Shown here in pieces: positions 21,090-31,954 of a stretch of 64,000 bases of DNA (positions within the stretch are counted from its first letter, which is position 1; the number at the start of each line of letters is the position of its first letter). This DNA comes from Tolypocladium sp. Sup5 PDA-1 (taxonomy: Eukaryota; Ascomycota; Sordariomycetes; Hypocreales; Ophiocordycipitaceae). Location: positions 1 through 64,000 of the forward strand of contig JPHH03000033.1 in the NCBI GenBank assembly GCA_000750105.3, written 5' to 3'. Made by a program: the position numbers and the translations under genes. Below the pieces are notes generated by a model. That model did not search any database and was not told the origin of the DNA. It saw only the letters and a program-made list of their open reading frames with translations.

Positions 21090-22712
21090 ATGGCTGCTCC
21101 GGCATTCAAAGTTCCGCAACAAAACATCACGGCCGATGTCATCATTATTGGTGCCGGGTTCGGAGGTTGCTATGCCCTCCATGAAATCCGACGCCAGGGC
21201 TATACCGCCAAGCTTCTCGACGCCGGCAACGATTTTGGCGGTGTTTGGCACTTCAACAGATATCCTGGTGCCAGAGTGGACTCGGAAACTCCTCTGTATC
21301 AGCTCAACATACCAAAGGTGTGGAATTCTTACAATTTCACCCAACGGTACCCTGATCATCGAGAGCTTCGCGACTACTTTTCCCATGTGGCTGAAACGCT
21401 GGACCTCCGCAAAGACGCAATCTTCAATGCCAAAGTCACGGAGGCCAAGTACAACTCGGCATCAAATGCGTGGTCATTTCGAACGGAGGCCGGCTTGAAC
21501 GCGACATCGCGGTACGCCATCTTCGCGGCCGGGTCGACCCACAAGCCTTACATTCCCAACTTCCCCGGCATCGAAAAGTTCAAGGGCACCGTGATTCATC
21601 CATCAGCCTGGCCGGAAGACTTTGACTCCAGAAGCAAGAAAATCGGCATCATTGGCCAGGGTGCCTCGGGACTTCAGATCCTGCAGGAGTTAGCCAGAGA
21701 GGACTGTCAGCTCACGGTGTTTGTTCGAAACCCTTGCACTGCTGTCCCCATGGGGCAGAGATCCATATCTCGTCACGAGTCCGAGGTTTTGAAGAACAAC
21801 TACGAGGCAATCTTTGACAAGGCAAAGTACAACTGCCCTGTTGGGTTCGCCTACAACTCCTGCGAAGCCTCTTTTCACGACGAGAACGAGTCGGCGCGTC
21901 AGCAGCGGTACGAACGGCTTTGGGCAAGGGGCGGGTATGCTTTTTTGTCTAGCGGCTACGATGAGGTCAGCTTTGATAAAACTGCAAATGCCGAGCTTTA
22001 CCAGTTCTGGGTCGGCAAGGTCCGTTCACGAATTAGTGACCCGGTCAAGCGCGAGATTGTTGCGCCGTTGGAGCAGTTCCAGTGGATTGGCACCAAGCGA
22101 CCGAGTTTGGAGGTGGACTACTACGAGATGATCGACCGACCCAATGTCAGTCTCGTGGATTTAAAGAAGTCGCCCATCTCAGGATTTGTCGACAAAGGAA
22201 TCAGCACGGGCAACAAAGTCCACGACTTGGACATCGTGGTTGTTGCTACTGGCTATGACTCAGTCACCGGAAGCGTTTACGACATGAATATTTCTGGAAA
22301 CGACGGCATACCGCTACAGGAAAGGTGGAAGGATGGGATCATCACGTACGTCGGGATGATGGTGCCTGACCTCCCAAACGCTTTCTTCCTCTATGGGCCG
22401 CAGGCACCCACAGCGTTGGCAAATGGTCCTCCATTTATCGAATTGCAAGTTGAATGGATCACGAAGCTCCTCAAGAGGGCTAAAGAGGACAACATTGAGG
22501 CAGTCAACGTCTCCAAGGAGGCCGCAGCAGCCTGGGGCCAGGCGTCTACGGCCATTTTTCAACGGTTATTGCATAGTGAGACTCCGTCGTGGTGGAACGG
22601 GGCAAATATACCTGGGAAGAGGCGCGAGCCCTTGATTTGGCACGGCGGAATCCCGGCATGGTGGCAGGAGTCTTCGGAAGCGCTCAAGGACTGGTCCAAG
22701 TTTTCTGTCTAG
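21090..22712 (+). CDS. Type I Baeyer-Villiger monooxygenase
   Basis: An FAD- and NADPH-dependent enzyme that inserts one oxygen beside a ketone carbonyl to give an ester or lactone. The start at 21090 (CACAATGGC context) is preferred to an upstream in-frame ATG at 20994 because it puts the FAD-binding GAGFGG at residues 21-26. The BVMO fingerprint FxGxxxHxxxWP is exact (FKGTVIHPSAWP, near 164), and the second Rossmann motif GQGASG is at 189-194. The product is 540 residues, without introns or signal peptide. It resembles the cyclic-ketone and aryl-ketone BVMO group more than multifunctional flavin monooxygenases, but the substrate cannot be read. The divergent esterase and nearby SDRs point to an alcohol-ketone-ester route. 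Confidence 0.94.
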   Translation: MAAPAFKVPQQNITADVIIIGAGFGGCYALHEIRRQGYTAKLLDAGNDFGGVWHFNRYPGARVDSETPLYQLNIPKVWNSYNFTQRYPDHRELRDYFSHVAETLDLRKDAIFNAKVTEAKYNSASNAWSFRTEAGLNATSRYAIFAAGSTHKPYIPNFPGIEKFKGTVIHPSAWPEDFDSRSKKIGIIGQGASGLQILQELAREDCQLTVFVRNPCTAVPMGQRSISRHESEVLKNNYEAIFDKAKYNCPVGFAYNSCEASFHDENESARQQRYERLWARGGYAFLSSGYDEVSFDKTANAELYQFWVGKVRSRISDPVKREIVAPLEQFQWIGTKRPSLEVDYYEMIDRPNVSLVDLKKSPISGFVDKGISTGNKVHDLDIVVVATGYDSVTGSVYDMNISGNDGIPLQERWKDGIITYVGMMVPDLPNAFFLYGPQAPTALANGPPFIELQVEWITKLLKRAKEDNIEAVNVSKEAAAAWGQASTAIFQRLLHSETPSWWNGANIPGKRREPLIWHGGIPAWWQESSEALKDWSKFSV

Positions 22713-23202
22713 CAATAGCCAGCTGTGGTGTGCATTTGCGGCTTGGCCACTGCTGCGCAGCGCCAGCTGCTGTTTGGCTCTCAAGTGTACGGAGTAGGGT
22801 TTACTGGTTGCTCTGTTGCATAGAGGATAGAATATAGATTGACAAATACGCATTGGCTTTTGCAACTCAAGTACAGACTACGGAGTGCATCTATTATCCA
22901 AGTACGATAGACGATTGGCTTACTACCAGGACACCATGCTCCAGGTGTTCGCCAGACGCCGGTGTCAAACTATGGCCACAGCGATATGACAGTGATATTG
23001 CAAAGCCCGTTCGCCATTTACGGCGCCTGCAACGTACGGTGCCTTTCGAGCCAGTGCCAGCCGGACAGCGCTGCGTCTGAGTAATAGGCAGTCCGGAGCT
23101 TTCGACTTGTTTGTGTAGAAGAGACAGAGTTTAGCTCATACACCCTCGCAATGCCAACCCCAGCAATGCCGCTGTGTACGTCTTGTCAAACTTCGGCCGC
23201 CG

Positions 23203-23553
23203 CTTCCGAGGCGGGTCCGGGTTCACGGAGCGTGCCGCTGCGGACTTACGGATGGCGACCAGATGAGACACAGCCCTACGGATCCCGCTCCCCAGGTAGG
23301 ACTCGGCATGGCTTCTTGTCAAACTCAAATTCACTTGGTAGTTCAACTGAGCTCCACGTGGCCACGAGCTGTATTGCTACACTTCAACTTGAAGCCCGTC
23401 GCGTCCGAGCCAGGCCCGGGGTTCACGGAGCGTGCCGTTGCGGACTTGCGGATCGCCATCCGGGTGCGACAGGCACAGCTGATAGCTTTTATGTGGCTTC
23501 TTGTTGAACTTAAATTGACCCGGCAGTTGAGCTCCGCAAGGCCACGGGTTCAA
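23203..23553. repeat. Diverged tandem duplication, about 185-200 bp offset
   Basis: GTTCACGGAGCGTGCCGCTG at 23221 recurs with one change at 23421, and GCTTCTTGTCAAACTCAAATT at 23311 recurs as GCTTCTTGTTGAACTTAAATT at 23496. Blocks between are less alike. Many, though not all, of the differences in the alignable blocks are C/T or G/A transitions. Confidence 0.65.
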
Positions 23554-23625
23554 ATTGGGTTAGTTTGCGCCGCGCCCATCGTGACACCACAGCGAATCCA
23601 GAGAGTCATGAAGACCCACGCCGCC

Positions 23626-23638
23626 CGCGGGATCCGCG
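23626..23638. promoter_or_regulatory. CGCGG-GAT-CCGCG palindrome before the regulator gene
   Basis: The same perfect 5-3-5 palindrome as in the BVMO/esterase promoter, with GAT as spacer, 95 bases before the regulator start codon. It fits autoregulation by the encoded Zn(II)2Cys6 protein. Confidence 0.55.
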
Positions 23639-23732
23639 GCTCGTCAACTATGAAAGCCCGCGGCCACGCACAACGCGGCCAGACCTTCACATTACGCCGT
23701 TCCTGCGTGTCTATCGTGATCCACATACCATC

Positions 23733-26079
23733 ATGGGCACGAACAATGTCATACCAAGAGCTGTAAGCACGTCCCAACCGCCAGCAGTGTGTCGTCAGTT
23801 GCTGATCACGTCGCAGTGCCAGAATTGTCGTGTTCGTAAGGTAAGTAACTGCGTTCTGGATGATGGGTGATGGGGCCGTACCGCATTTCCAGTTGGCATT
23901 GCTAGTGAATCGCCGAAAATGAGGTCAGCTACTCACGCGTAACTCTAGATACGATGCAATCGAGACGTTCCATGCTCAAATTGTGTGACGTCGAGTCTTG
24001 CGTGCCAGCCGGTTGGCCAGCCAAGTAGCAAGCGAACTCTTGCCGCGAAACCCCCCAGGTTGTCGGGGCCCCTGCCGCGCATACCACTTGCGTGTAATAT
24101 TTTGCTAACAGGGCAATATAGCCGCAGCCCCCAAACAAACGACACTCTACTGGAGCGAATTGCAAGCCTCGAGCAGTCCCTTGCGGCAGTCGTAGCGCAG
24201 CAGGGCGCCAAGTTGGAGGAGCCTGCCCACCAAGACCGCAGCTCGCAAAAGGTGGAATCAACCCACGATGTACCACTTGCCAACCGCATCGTCCCTTTCG
24301 AGGGCAACTCGTCCTTTGGCTGGCAAGCGTATATGGCCAGCCAAATCCCAGAACTTACATCACCCGAAATAGCGAAATCGCCCTCCATCATGGACGAGCT
24401 AAAGGCACTGCGGTCCGTCATACACGAACAAAAGCCCGTGAGCAGAAGTGCGAGCGACCCGCAGAGCAGAAATCACCTGCAGATAGAGCTCGTGCCGTCC
24501 AGCTTCGTTCTTGGGCTGCTCAGAGTACTCAGAGGTAAGTGTCGCCGTGAGCCATGTACTCCGTCAGTCACCCACGCGCCGCCAGTTGACATGGTGTCCC
24601 AGAAACACAATCGCTACTGTTCCTATTTCACGCCGTGCACGATCTAGCCCAGCTCGAAAGCTTGTGCCAACGCATCTACTTCCCAGTAAATCCACTTACA
24701 ACGGGCGAATTGACCGTGTTCCACGGCATGCTCTACTTTGCAGTTCGGGAACTAGAATGCACTCCGCGGCCCGGGCTCGATGTAGACGACGTACAGCGTT
24801 ACCGTGACATTTGTTGGGCAAACTTCCAAGCAGGGTTCGACTCCCACGAACTGGCCGCGATTCCAACGTACGAAAACACTCTTGCGTTGACAATGGCAGT
24901 AAGTAACGCAGGTGCGTGCCCAAAACGGTAAGACCATGGACTGACACTCACCGGCAGGCGCTCGATGCACAAATGAAAGGAAAGCTGCCTCTTCAATGGA
25001 ACCTCATATCGGCGGCAGCAAAGCATTGCCTCGCTTTGGGCTATCACCGGAATGACACCCTGGCGCAGCTACCCTTTGCAGAAGCAGAGTCCCGGAGACG
25101 GTTATTCTGGCACGTGTACATGTCCGACTCGTCGCTGTGTCTTACTCTTGGAAGGGCCTCTATCATCCAGGACTACGACGTCGATGTGCAGCCCGTGACC
25201 GTTTCCAAGGACCCAAAGCGGGCTCCATGGGACACGTCTCTTCGGGCATTTGTTCAATTCTCCACGATACAAGGGAAGATCTACCGGAAGCTGTACTCTC
25301 CCATGGCTCGTCGCACTAGTCTGTCTGACCGACAGACTATCGTCGCGAGTCTCGCAGCCCAGTTAACCCAATGGCACGCCGACTGGCAGAAAGTCGACTA
25401 CTCGGGCGCGTATCACAGCCAAATCTTTAAGACCACATTCGCAGCTGTCGACGTCACGTACTACTCGGTCCTCACGTTGCTGTACCGCGGTGCGACGACC
25501 TCCGATGCAGTCATCGATATTTCGCCTGATTGCTTTCAGGCTGCTAAACAAGGGCTTGAAGCCCACTTGGCATTTTACCCACAAGCTGTCAGTCGCGGGG
25601 AGGATGCCGTGTCTTCCTATGCTGTCTGGTGAGGCTACAGTGCTATGAGCAGTCGTGCAGATGATAGGAGGCCGCTGACGTGTCCCAGGATTCTTCTCTA
25701 TACATCATTTACACCTTATATCGTCACCTTTCTGCATTGCATTGGCTCTTCGGATTTTGCGGATCTAGCCTTGCTTCAGAAAGTCGTGGCCACACTGGAG
25801 TCCATTGCCTCCACTGTTGATGGCTGTACGCGACAGTACGGACTCTGCAAGGCTCTGCATCGGACCGCGGAGGCGTTTGTCGAATCACGAGCCATGGATC
25901 TGGGCAGAAAAGGACCTCAAATAGAGAGGGCGCTGAATCTGTCTTTGCAGAATCCTCTTCTTGAGGAGTACGACTGGAGTTGCTTTCAGACGACGCTGGA
26001 TGGTTGGAACGGCCAGCATCTCAACACCGGCTCGTTTACGCTGGGCAGCAACCTCGACAGTCATATCAATTCGTTGTAA
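23733..26079 (+). CDS. Zn(II)2Cys6 transcription factor of the BVMO cluster
   Basis: A nuclear regulator. Exons by hand: 23733-23840, 23949-24058, 24128-24534, 24603-24898, 24958-25628 and 25689-26079. The zinc cluster is split by the first intron: CQNC-RVRKIR-C-NRDVP-C-SN-C-VTSSLA-C, exactly CX2CX6CX5CX2CX6C. A coiled-coil-like linker follows (DTLLERIASLEQSLAAVVAQQ). The middle of the protein has the fungal-specific transcription factor domain, with SAAAKHCLALGYHRN, RRRLFWHVYMSDSSLCL and LGRASIIQDYDVDV. The second intron (69 nt) is an in-frame multiple of three, so its splicing is less certain. The gene sits between the BVMO and the SDR pair and carries the shared palindrome in its own promoter, so it is the likely pathway regulator. 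Confidence 0.88.
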
Positions 26080-26296
26080 GTTTGAGGATCAATGTTTGTA
26101 TCGCATAATGAGGGCATGTTGGATGAATGGAGACTATAGTGCCGTCCGAATTGGCAAAGAAGAGGAGACCTGATGCGAACGAACACAATACCAACGGCAC
26201 GGATGGCATGGTACCAACATATTATGGACAGTATTTTAGTGGAAGAAACAAGTACATGTGAAGATGGAAAGCACCGTCGCATCGCTCCCTGGGTGC

Positions 26297-27043
26297 TCAC
26301 GCCCATCCCCCGTTGCTTTCGATGACTTGTCCCGAGATGTTTGACGACTTGTCACTGAGCAGGTACAGAATTGTATCTGCAATTTCCTCAGGCTCTGCAA
26401 CCTGCTGATATGCGCCTCGGAACGACGCTGAGTCTTGCCTATCGAAGCCCTGCGTCATTGGCGTTTTGACTCCCCCGGGTGCCACGCAGTTGACTCTGAT
26501 GCCTTCAGGGCCCCATTCCTGTGCCATGCTCCTCGAGAGCCCCAGAACTCCATGCTTGCTTGCCACGTATCCCGAAAGGCCAACCATGCCCTTCAAGGAA
26601 GCCATCGACCCGACGTTGACGATACTGACGCTCGAGTCAGGAGCATCTGTCGAACCCCGTTCAGGCGTCTTTTGGAGGCAGCGGTGAAATTCGGTGGCGG
26701 CGATCCAAGTTCCGAGAACATTAACGTTCCAAAGACGTTTGACGCTCTCATCGCCTTCTGCTGTGGTGGGCGACATAGCCAAGATTCCTGCACAGTTGAC
26801 CAAACCGCGCAGGCTGCGGCTTTGTTCCGATATCTTGTCGAAGATCTGTGTCATATCTTGGCGAGAGCTGACGTCCACACCGGGATAAGAGAATAGCTGG
26901 CCATTGTGTGCACTCTCAGTGATAGTAGTCGACTTGTCCAGAACATGGACAGTTGCGGACAATTGGAGGAGCTTGTGCGCGGTAGCCCGACCGATGCCCG
27001 ACGCCCCTCCGGTGACCACGAAGGCTTGGCCCGATAGACTCAT
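26297..27043 (-). CDS. Classical short-chain dehydrogenase/reductase (SDR-1)
   Basis: An NAD(P)-dependent oxidoreductase of 248 residues. The start at 27043 is chosen for its context (CGCCATGAG) and because the cofactor motif TGGASGIG then lies near residue 12, as usual. NCAG follows the fourth strand (NNAG-type), and the catalytic Tyr and Lys are in GYVASKHG. The C-terminal pattern GIRVNCVAPGGVKTPM and SGQVIESNGGW is typical of classical SDRs. A Lys after the second strand (VLDKS) prevents a confident NAD or NADP call. It is divergent from a second SDR and converges with the regulator gene, 217 bases away. A role oxidising an alcohol to the BVMO substrate is inferred from context. Confidence 0.92.
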   Translation of the reverse strand: MSLSGQAFVVTGGASGIGRATAHKLLQLSATVHVLDKSTTITESAHNGQLFSYPGVDVSSRQDMTQIFDKISEQSRSLRGLVNCAGILAMSPTTAEGDESVKRLWNVNVLGTWIAATEFHRCLQKTPERGSTDAPDSSVSIVNVGSMASLKGMVGLSGYVASKHGVLGLSRSMAQEWGPEGIRVNCVAPGGVKTPMTQGFDRQDSASFRGAYQQVAEPEEIADTILYLLSDKSSNISGQVIESNGGWA

Positions 27044-27619
27044 GGCGAGTTCACGGTTCGAGGGAAGCTGAAGGAGAAAAGAGGTATGACGCAAGTTTGG
27101 CGAGTGACCACCACGGGAATAGAACTATGACAAATGGCTTTCGTGCAAGCCGAGTCGAGGATTTGATCTACATATACCGTAAAGTTTTCAATGCGCCTGA
27201 AACTCTGCCGCTGTGCAGCTCATCTCAGCTTGATGGCCGCCGGGAGCAGCAGACCGCTAACTACAGTGCCGCGTCGATGTATGTCTCGGGGACCGGGCCA
27301 GTAAACAAGCCCGAGCACACAGCAGAATCGGATGGTTTCGGGGGCAATACTACACCAATATTCCATGAGCCTACAGGTATATGGATTGCGAGCGCTCGCG
27401 GCCGCGGGTTCCGTGGCAGTTCGGCCCCTCGCGACTCAGGAAGTCGGTTCCCCTCACGAGGCACTGTGATGAGACAGACCAGTCAAAGCACCAATGAAAT
27501 GGGAGCCAGACAGATACATAAAAACACAGTTCCGTTGTCCCGAGAAGCTGTGCGTCAATTTCACCGTCAGTTGGTGTGCAATCCAGATTCAGCAAGCATC
27601 GCATTCCCTGTTCACCGTC
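27044..27619. promoter_or_regulatory. Bidirectional promoter of the SDR pair
   Basis: 576 bases between divergent start codons. It carries GGTATATGGA (27376-27385) and GGCCGCGGGTTCCG (27400-27413), both identical to words in the esterase/BVMO promoter and in the same order, 24 rather than 38 bases apart. Confidence 0.55.
27403..27415. promoter_or_regulatory. CGCGG-GTT-CCGTG site in the SDR promoter
   Basis: Same 5-3-5 layout as the other two sites with one mismatch in the right arm; the CGG-N3-CCG core is kept. It lies 205 bases before SDR-2. Confidence 0.5.
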
Positions 27620-28625
27620 ATGGCATTCTCATCGACACTCCTTGCCGGCCGGGTTGGCATTGTCACTGGCGCCGGCTCACCTCATGGCATCGGACGGTCT
27701 CTTGTACTTTCTCTCGCAGCTGCCGGTGCCCGTGCCGTATATGCAACGGACTTGACTCTGGCCAACATTCCCTCCCTGCAGACGGAAGTCGCCAAGTCTG
27801 GGTCCGCATGCCAGGTACACGGGGAGTTGCTCGACGTAACATCTGAGAAGCAGACTATCAGTGTAGTCAAACAGGTTATTGCCAAATATGGCCGCCTAGA
27901 CTTCTTTTTCGCCAATGCCGGCATTGGACGCTACCGGTACGTGTGACGGGAAGGCTGTGTGGAGGCCGGTTTAACGAGTCCCGCAGGCCGCTCCAGGAGA
28001 CCGACGCCGCTTACTACGACAACACCATATCCATCATGCAGCGGTCTTTCTTCCTCGCTATACGTTACGGGGGACAGGGCATGAGCGTCTTGTCCGCGGA
28101 AAAGACGAAGCCCGCGGGCTCCATCATCGTGACGAGTTCCATGGCCGGCAGCTCCGGCGGGGTCGCTGATATATCGTACTGTACGTTACATCGCGGCATC
28201 CGGCAGCGAATGTTAACAGCTTCATAGCAACTGCCAAAGCCGCAGTCAGCAACATGGTCAAATCCGCATCAGTCCAATTATCGGCAACCCACGTGCGCGT
28301 CAACTCAGTGGCGCCGGGCTTCATCAGGACGAGCATCATGGCGACCTCAGAGTCCGCGGCAAACGGCAAATCGTACGATAAAGAACTCGATAAAGATGCC
28401 GTCCTGAAGCAGTTTGATTCGACCATTGGCAGACTCGGTGCTGGATCGCCGTACTACTACAACCGCATCCCGGAGCCGGAAGAGATTGCCAACATCGGCG
28501 TCTTCCTCGCGTCGGATCTGTCTGCGGCCGTCAACGCGCAGAACATCGTTGCAGACTGCGGGAAGACTGCGGCCGCATTTGGCGAAAGCATAATCGGCCC
28601 AATAAAGCCCTTGACGCCGCTCTAG
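27620..28625 (+). CDS. Short-chain dehydrogenase/reductase (SDR-2)
   Basis: Three exons (27620-27936, 27987-28180, 28228-28625) give 302 residues. The cofactor motif is TGAGSPHGIG, with two residues more than the common TGxxxGxG. ANAGIG takes the NNAG position. The active-site Tyr and Lys (YSTAK) are formed across the second intron. ASDLSAAVNAQNIVADCGK near the C-terminus fits the classical fold. The C-terminal part is longer than in SDR-1 (insert around SYDKELDKDAVLKQFD), as in SDRs with larger substrates. Divergent from SDR-1 with a shared promoter. Two SDRs in one set may act on successive alcohols, or one may be a reductase. Confidence 0.88.
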
Positions 28626-30223
28626 ATGAGCAGTCGCCATCGTGTATAGTCGCCACTCGCCAGTTCCTCGTCGCTGCAGATGAAACTGTTGAAGCATGTC
28701 GCCTCTAATTTGAGTGGCGAGCAATTCAAGTATAGAAGAATAGCAACATCTTCAGCTCCATGTTCACAAATTGCTGCGAGTTGGTCGTACATGGTTTCAA
28801 CTCATTGTGCGCCAGGCTGATGACACTGGTTACCGAACTATGCATGACCAATGGATGAGCAACAGGAAGCGAAAGCGAGCGGCATGCCAATTATCGCCCA
28901 CCTGGAGCTCCCACGTCTCGTAGTGTCACTCTCAAACCGTCCCTACTTGTAGTAACAAAAGCCAAGGGTTGTCCCTGACAGATGCAAATGAGAGAACGGG
29001 GATACATCGCTGAAAGCTCGACATGGCCAGCCTCCACGCGTCTTCACTCTTCACTACTGCGGCTCGCACACTCAGCACGAAGCTTGGACAGGAGTAGGCA
29101 CACTTCACAGGCAACATAGCGCCCCGAGCAGACACCGGATGGACTCAACTGCCAGCACGTCAGTGTGAGTGATACTGAACCCCGCCGCATTTCATGTTGG
29201 CCCGCCTATTCGTACAACGGGATCGCCAACTCTCCAGGTCTCGGCGGACTCTTTCCGCACCACGATGGCATGTTGTCGCCTGACATGCCGCATCGGCAAC
29301 CTTCGCTTCGACCCTTGCCATCGATGCGGTGCCCCCGATTCGGCCGCGACGGAACATCACCCGCGCGGGGCGGACGGCCCGTTTCGCGATCCACATCTAT
29401 CGCCGTCAAGTCTACTTCGAATAGTTGTTACGACAACATGGCTTCCCCGGCACATGCATGACGGCGCTAGAAACCGGTTTGTCACTGCGTCGGCCAATAG
29501 GACAACATGGAAAGTAATGTCACTAACGGCAAATGCCTCCCGTCCCGTGCGGGGACCGTCTCGTCGGCATTTCAAGGGTGCGAGGCGCCGACTCTTGCGC
29601 GCAGATCTCGCGACTCGGGCTTAGACCCCATACCGTCTGGTGCGTTCCAGGAACCAGCAAGTGCAGCATCACATGGGCAGCTACCTACTGTCCTTGCGCC
29701 CCCGCGCGGCGGTCACAAGTCGCCCCGTTTCGGCGGTGTCGGTGCCGCACCGACGACGTTGCAACCCGCGTGCCAGACATATCGCCGACAAGGGCCGGTT
29801 GACGTTGCAGTCCGACGTCACAGCAGCGGTGTCGTGGCTCACTTTTGTGCAGATGGTGCAGTCCCTCGCTATCCGACGGTTTGGATGTGGAAAGAAGTCG
29901 AAGATATAAAGGAACTCGATGGCTTCGTTCCGGTAAAGGCCCTAGCCTCACGTTCAATTTCACTCTGCCTAATTCCGGGGTTCCCTGCACGTACCATCTG
30001 GGCTACTTAGGCTCCAGCTTCTGTGGCTGTTCCGTGCCAGTATCCTATTTCCCCTCATTTATTGACTTGCCGTCAACTCGGTCGGTCAATCGAGCCTTCT
30101 CATAGGAGTGCATCCCGTATAGTCGTTGGTGACGTTCGACGATGCTAGCCTACGTGGACACCTACTGAAGCATTGAACTCTCCTGGGGTATCTCAGCAAA
30201 GCAATCTGCAGAAACTGCCCACC
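28626..30223. other. Gap before the P450 gene
   Basis: 1.6 kb without a supported gene; overlapping frames at 29160-30110 have no motif. A minimal CGG-GGA-CCG site is at 29550-29558, without the extended arms. The last few hundred bases are the P450 promoter. Confidence 0.45.
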
Positions 30224-31954
30224 ATGAGCTTTTACCTCAACGTCGGTGCAGTGCACATCATTGGTAGTGTCCTGTTGTTGGCGGTTGCTCGGGTGAGAAC
30301 ATGTCCTCGACCCTCGCATCTCCACTCCTTTACTAATTCGTCGACCCAGATCGTGTATCAGGTCCTCCGAAAGCCAACAGCACGCGTTCCGGGGCCGTGG
30401 TACTCAAACTGGACGAGCCTCATTCTCGATTTCCACTTCCTGAGTGGCACGAGGGCTAGCTATGTGCATGCCCTTCACCACAAGTATGGTAAGTCGCAAA
30501 CCCAAGCTCTATTGGAATAGGTACGGGGTGCTCTGTATAGGGGCTGACTGTTTACTGTAGGACCGGTGGTCCGCATTGCCCCCAACGAGGTCGACATCAC
30601 CGACGTCGAGACCGTAAAGACCATCTACGGCATCAAGGAGACATTTCGCAAGGCCCAGTTCTACCGCCGGATCACGGGACCAGGGCAGGAATCCCTATTC
30701 ACGACCATCGAGGTCGACTTCCACCGGCGGCACCGCAGGCTCCTCGCCGGGCCCATGTCGGAATCATCGCTCAAGTCGCTGATTCCGACCATCAACAGCC
30801 GCGTCGAGCTTGCCGTTGACAAGATCGGTGCAGAGATGAAGGCCCTGGGGTACGCGGACGTGTGCAAGTGGTGGCTCTTCATGACGACTGACACCATCGG
30901 CGAGCTGACGTTTGGCGACTCGTTTCGCATGTTGGAGCTGGGTCGTGTGAGTGCAAACCCCATGCTCGCGAGACGGATATAGGCCGACGAGCATCTACTA
31001 ACACACGGGACGCCGCAGAAAAACGACTATGCCCGCGAGCTCGAACAAATCGGCCGCATGGCTGCCATCCGCTCAACCTTCCCCTCCCTCGCTCGCCTCA
31101 GCCGCGCGGTGCCGTTCCCGCTGCCCATGTTCACGCGCGCCGTCCAGGCCGGCCGCAACGTCACGAGCTACGCAAGCGAGTCGCTGGAGCGATACCGGCG
31201 CCTCGTGGCCCTCAGCCCGGATCTCGTGCAGCAGACGCTCTTCACCAAGCTGTTCCAGGCCGAGGAGGAGGACAAGCTGACCTTCAACGAGATGCGCGAC
31301 GAGGCCCAGTCGTACATTGTCGCCGGCAGCGACACGACGGCCACCTCACTCACGTACCTCACGTGGTCCGTCTGCCGCAACCCGGGCATTCGCGAGGCGC
31401 TGGTAAAGGAGCTGCGGACGCTGCCCGAGGGCTACACGGAGTCGCAGCTGCGGGACCTGCCGTTCTTGAACTTGGTCATTGACGAGACGCTGCGGCTGTA
31501 CCCGGCCGCGCCATCTGGTTTGCCTCGATGTGTGCCTCCCGGCGGTGCTGACCTTGCGGGATACTGGTTCAAGGAAGGCGACGTCGTGTCCGCACAAGCG
31601 TACAGCATGCATCGTGATCCAGTCATCTTCCCGAGCCCAGAGGAGTTTATCCCGTCGCGGTGGGCAAGCCCGACCAAGCTCATGAAGGATTCATACATGC
31701 CCTTTGGTCGTGGACCTCGAGGTGAGCGACGTCAATTCTCGTCTTTGCCGAAAGTTCTTGCTGACTTGTCTCCAGTCTGCATTGGACAGCACCTCGCGCA
31801 GATCGAGCTTCGTCTGGCCACGGCCCGCTTCTTCCTCGCCTTCCCCGAGGCGCGCATGTCGTCGCTCGAGGGCATGTCCGACGACGACATGAAGCCCAAA
31901 ATACACTTCCTGCTGGCTCCATCGGGTGGCCGGTGCCTCATCCAAGCAGCATGA
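30224..31954 (+). CDS. Cytochrome P450 monooxygenase
   Basis: A membrane-bound haem monooxygenase of 491 residues from five exons (30224-30292, 30350-30488, 30561-30946, 31019-31721, 31776-31954). The N-terminus is a short membrane anchor (LNVGAVHIIGSVLLLAVA) followed by the Pro-rich hinge (ARVPGPW). The I-helix oxygen-binding motif is AGSDTT near residue 300, ExxR is ETLR near 354, and the haem loop FGRGPRVCIGQ has Cys434, with an intron just before it. All signature residues are present. The CYP family was not determined. It closes the BVMO-SDR set on the right and could introduce the first hydroxyl on the substrate, but membership in the pathway rests on position only. Confidence 0.92.

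Larger units (their letters stand above)
22713..23732. other. Gap between BVMO and regulator, with diverged tandem repeat
   Basis: 1.0 kb without a gene. It holds GTACGGAGTA at 22787-22796, a diverged duplication at 23203-23553 and the promoter of the Zn-cluster regulator, including a CGCGG-N3-CCGCG palindrome. Confidence 0.5.

Noticed and set aside
29160..30110. Cluster of overlapping plus-strand frames before the P450
   Set aside because: No frame carries a recognisable domain, and they are dense in CG-rich, unbiased codons; treated as intergenic.
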